NCBI GenBank assembly: GCA_039807745.1
Contig: JBDHRV010000159.1
Coordinates: 1-7,688 of the forward strand
Direction of reading: 5' to 3'
Source of the DNA: JAEUMW01 sp039807745
GTDB taxonomy: Bacteria > Pseudomonadota > Gammaproteobacteria > Burkholderiales > JAEUMW01
DNA: 7,688 nt
The notes below the pieces were generated by a model. The model was not told where the DNA came from and did not search any database. It saw only the letters and a program-made list of their open reading frames with translations. The position numbers and the translations under genes were made by a program. Positions 6,135-7,688 of this stretch are shown piece after piece. How positions within the stretch are numbered: the first letter of the stretch is position 1; each line of letters begins with the position of its first letter.

Positions 6135-7630
6135 GTTTCGGATACCGTGTTGGCGTCGCCTTTCAGGAACGCTCGAATCTCCACCGGCTTGGACTCTTCG
6201 AGGCGACGCACGCGCAGAACCAAGCGCCATCCACCCGTGACGTCGTTGCGATGGACCACTTGCTCGACGATCTCGCCATTGGCGTCGACGGTGACGTTGC
6301 CGGACAGGGTCGTGTCCGTCGGCAGCTTCCTGAGCGCCGGCCCCTCGAAATCGATCACGAGACCGATGCTCTCGTCCGGATTGCGGGTATAACCACGACC
6401 ACGGCGCGTCTGCGTGACCCAGGCCAGCGGCGCTCGTGTCTCCGAATCCTTCTGCCAGAGGATACGGTACTCGAATTCGAAGGGCTTGCGCAGTGCGGGC
6501 GGGGTGTCGGGCACCCAGAAGACGACGATATTGTCGTTGGTCTCGTCGGGCGAGGGTATCTGTACCAGCTCGACGCGGCCGGCTCCCCACTTGCCCTTTG
6601 GTTCGACCCAGGCGCTCGGACGGCGTTCGTAGCGTGCTTCCAGGTCTTCGTAGCGGCTGAAATCGCGGTCGCGCTGCATCAGCCCAAAACCCAGCGGATT
6701 GTCGAGGGCGAACGACGTTACCAGCAATCGCTTGGGGTTCGTGAGCGGTCGCCAGATCCATTCCCCGGTACCGGACTGGATCAGCAGCCCGTCGGAGTCG
6801 TGCACCTCCGGGCGATAGTCCTCGGTGCTCGACCGTTGATTCTCGCCGAACGTGAACATGCTGTTGAGCGGGGCCAACCCGAGCTTGCTCACGTTCTCGC
6901 GCAGGTAGATCTGTGCCTTCACGTCGACGACGGTTTCGACCCCCGGCTTGAGGAGAAACCGATACGCTCCGGTCACCCGTTTCGAATCCAGCAGCCCATA
7001 GATCGTCAACTCTCGCGCATTGGCCGTCGGCTGCTCGATCCAGAACTCGACGAAGCGTGGAAATTCCTCGCCCGAAATGAGCGCCGTGTCGACCGCGAGT
7101 GCGCGCGCCGAAAGACCGTACACCTGCCCTTTGCCGATCGCACGGAAATAGCTCGCGCCGAGAAATACCAGAACCTCGTCCTTGTACTTCGGCGTGTTGA
7201 CGGGGTAGTGCACGCGGAAGCCGGCAAAGCCCAGGCCCTGCAGCTTCTGCTGGTCGACCTTGTTGGCGCCGAAGTCGAACAGGTCGGGACTGAACTTGAT
7301 CTCGCGGACGCGTCCGGCCGCCACCTCGTTGATCTTTACCGGCTGGTCGAAGTAGAAACCCCGGTGAAAGAACGCGAGCTCGAAGGGCGACTTGGTGCCC
7401 CGCCACCAAGCCTCGGTCGGCTTGAATCGGATGTCGCGATAGCGGTCGTAGGTCAACCCCTGCAACTCTTTCGGCAGGGGCATGGCTTCGTCCTTCTTGA
7501 AGGGGGCGGCCGCCAACTGCTTTGCCCGCTGCGCCACATCCGCGAAGCCAAAGGCGAGCGCACCGTGGCTGACGAACAATGCCAGCAGCGCCAAGAACGC
7601 AGCAGGACCGATCCTGCGCCCGCGCATCAT
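6107..7630 (-). CDS. opgG: Glucans biosynthesis protein G (periplasmic)
   Basis: OpgG (MdoG) works in the periplasm on the beta-1,2-glucan exported by OpgH and is required for osmoregulated periplasmic glucans; E. coli OpgG/OpgD were more recently described as beta-1,2-glucanases (GH186). The 507-residue length fits the E. coli protein (511). A Sec-type signal peptide (basic start, hydrophobic 9-20) should be cut after ALA at about residue 26. Family blocks include LGFAGFRVHYPVN (133-145), LGASYFRAIGKGQVYGLSAR (157-176), RPEVHDSDG (273-281), GEWIWRPL (289-296), DFSRYEDLEARYERRPSAWV (323-342) and DETNDNIV (362-369). D278 and D366 are 88 residues apart, matching my recollection of the two catalytic Asp of OpgD. 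Two tandem ATGs open the gene; the first, at 7630, forms ATGA with the stop of a possible upstream gene. It is cotranscribed with opgH. Confidence 0.97.
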   Translation of the reverse strand: MMRGRRIGPAAFLALLALFVSHGALAFGFADVAQRAKQLAAAPFKKDEAMPLPKELQGLTYDRYRDIRFKPTEAWWRGTKSPFELAFFHRGFYFDQPVKINEVAAGRVREIKFSPDLFDFGANKVDQQKLQGLGFAGFRVHYPVNTPKYKDEVLVFLGASYFRAIGKGQVYGLSARALAVDTALISGEEFPRFVEFWIEQPTANARELTIYGLLDSKRVTGAYRFLLKPGVETVVDVKAQIYLRENVSKLGLAPLNSMFTFGENQRSSTEDYRPEVHDSDGLLIQSGTGEWIWRPLTNPKRLLVTSFALDNPLGFGLMQRDRDFSRYEDLEARYERRPSAWVEPKGKWGAGRVELVQIPSPDETNDNIVVFWVPDTPPALRKPFEFEYRILWQKDSETRAPLAWVTQTRRGRGYTRNPDESIGLVIDFEGPALRKLPTDTTLSGNVTVDANGEIVEQVVHRNDVTGGWRLVLRVRRLEESKPVEIRAFLKGDANTVSETWSYILPPN

Positions 7631-7688
7631 GATGCGGCAACCGCCGTCCGCGTTCGCAGGTAACGCGCGGCGACCAGTCGATCGCTCC
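7627..7688 (-). CDS. Possible C-terminus of an upstream gene coupled to opgG
   Basis: Reading leftwards from the right edge, a frame gives SDRLVAARYLRTRTAVAAS and stops at TGA 7629-7627, which overlaps the opgG ATG as ATGA. The codons look acceptable for this genome and the 4-nt overlap is typical of operon neighbours. It would also explain why opgG has no clear promoter and only a weak ribosome site here. Nineteen codons are too few to name a family, and the frame could be chance. Confidence 0.35.
   Translation of the reverse strand, partial: SDRLVAARYLRTRTAVAAS

Noticed and set aside
6135..7640. Extension of the opgH frame upstream through opgG, giving a 1350-codon frame
   Set aside because: The upstream part is an out-of-frame reading of opgG. 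OpgH length and N-terminal content fit the GTG at 6134.
6251..7663. 470-codon plus-strand frame opposite opgG
   Set aside because: Mirror frame of a strongly conserved gene; no recognisable domain and no ribosome site.

Overview
The window looks like chromosomal DNA from a Gram-negative proteobacterium, most likely a beta- or gammaproteobacterium. The evidence is a periplasmic glucan pair, opgG and opgH, of almost exactly enterobacterial length, high GC in the genes, and GTG and TTG starts beside ATG. The exact genus cannot be read from the sequence. The five main genes fall into two blocks that face each other.

Left edge (1-508): a less GC-rich stretch with no confident gene. It has what looks like the end of an IS3-family insertion sequence at 1-76, leaving the window leftwards. 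It also has weak minus-strand reading frames (a 79-codon frame, then a frame starting at 118 that the putative IS end cuts), and the leader of the first solid gene.

Middle (509-3591, plus strand): three cell-surface polysaccharide genes. They are rfbF (glucose-1-phosphate cytidylyltransferase, making CDP-glucose), an extended-SDR nucleotide-sugar epimerase/dehydratase started at a TTG behind a strong ribosome binding site, and a family 2 glycosyltransferase. Together they suggest part of an O-antigen or exopolysaccharide cluster using a CDP-glucose-derived sugar. The usual next enzyme, CDP-glucose 4,6-dehydratase, is not in the window. A run of eight G lies inside the SDR gene.

Right (3588-7688, minus strand): opgG (periplasmic glucan protein with signal peptide) and opgH (membrane glucosyltransferase), overlapping by 28 nt if opgH starts at the GTG chosen here. 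OpgH makes the beta-1,2-glucan backbone from UDP-glucose at the inner membrane and OpgG acts on it in the periplasm. The start of opgG overlaps by 4 nt the stop of a possible upstream gene whose last 19 codons are at the right edge. The glycosyltransferase and opgH converge with no gap: both stop codons share one CTAG.

I do not see a clearly new system. The points most worth checking are the putative IS end with the unexplained minus-strand frames, the G8 tract, the hairpin leader of the SDR gene, and the zero-gap convergence.
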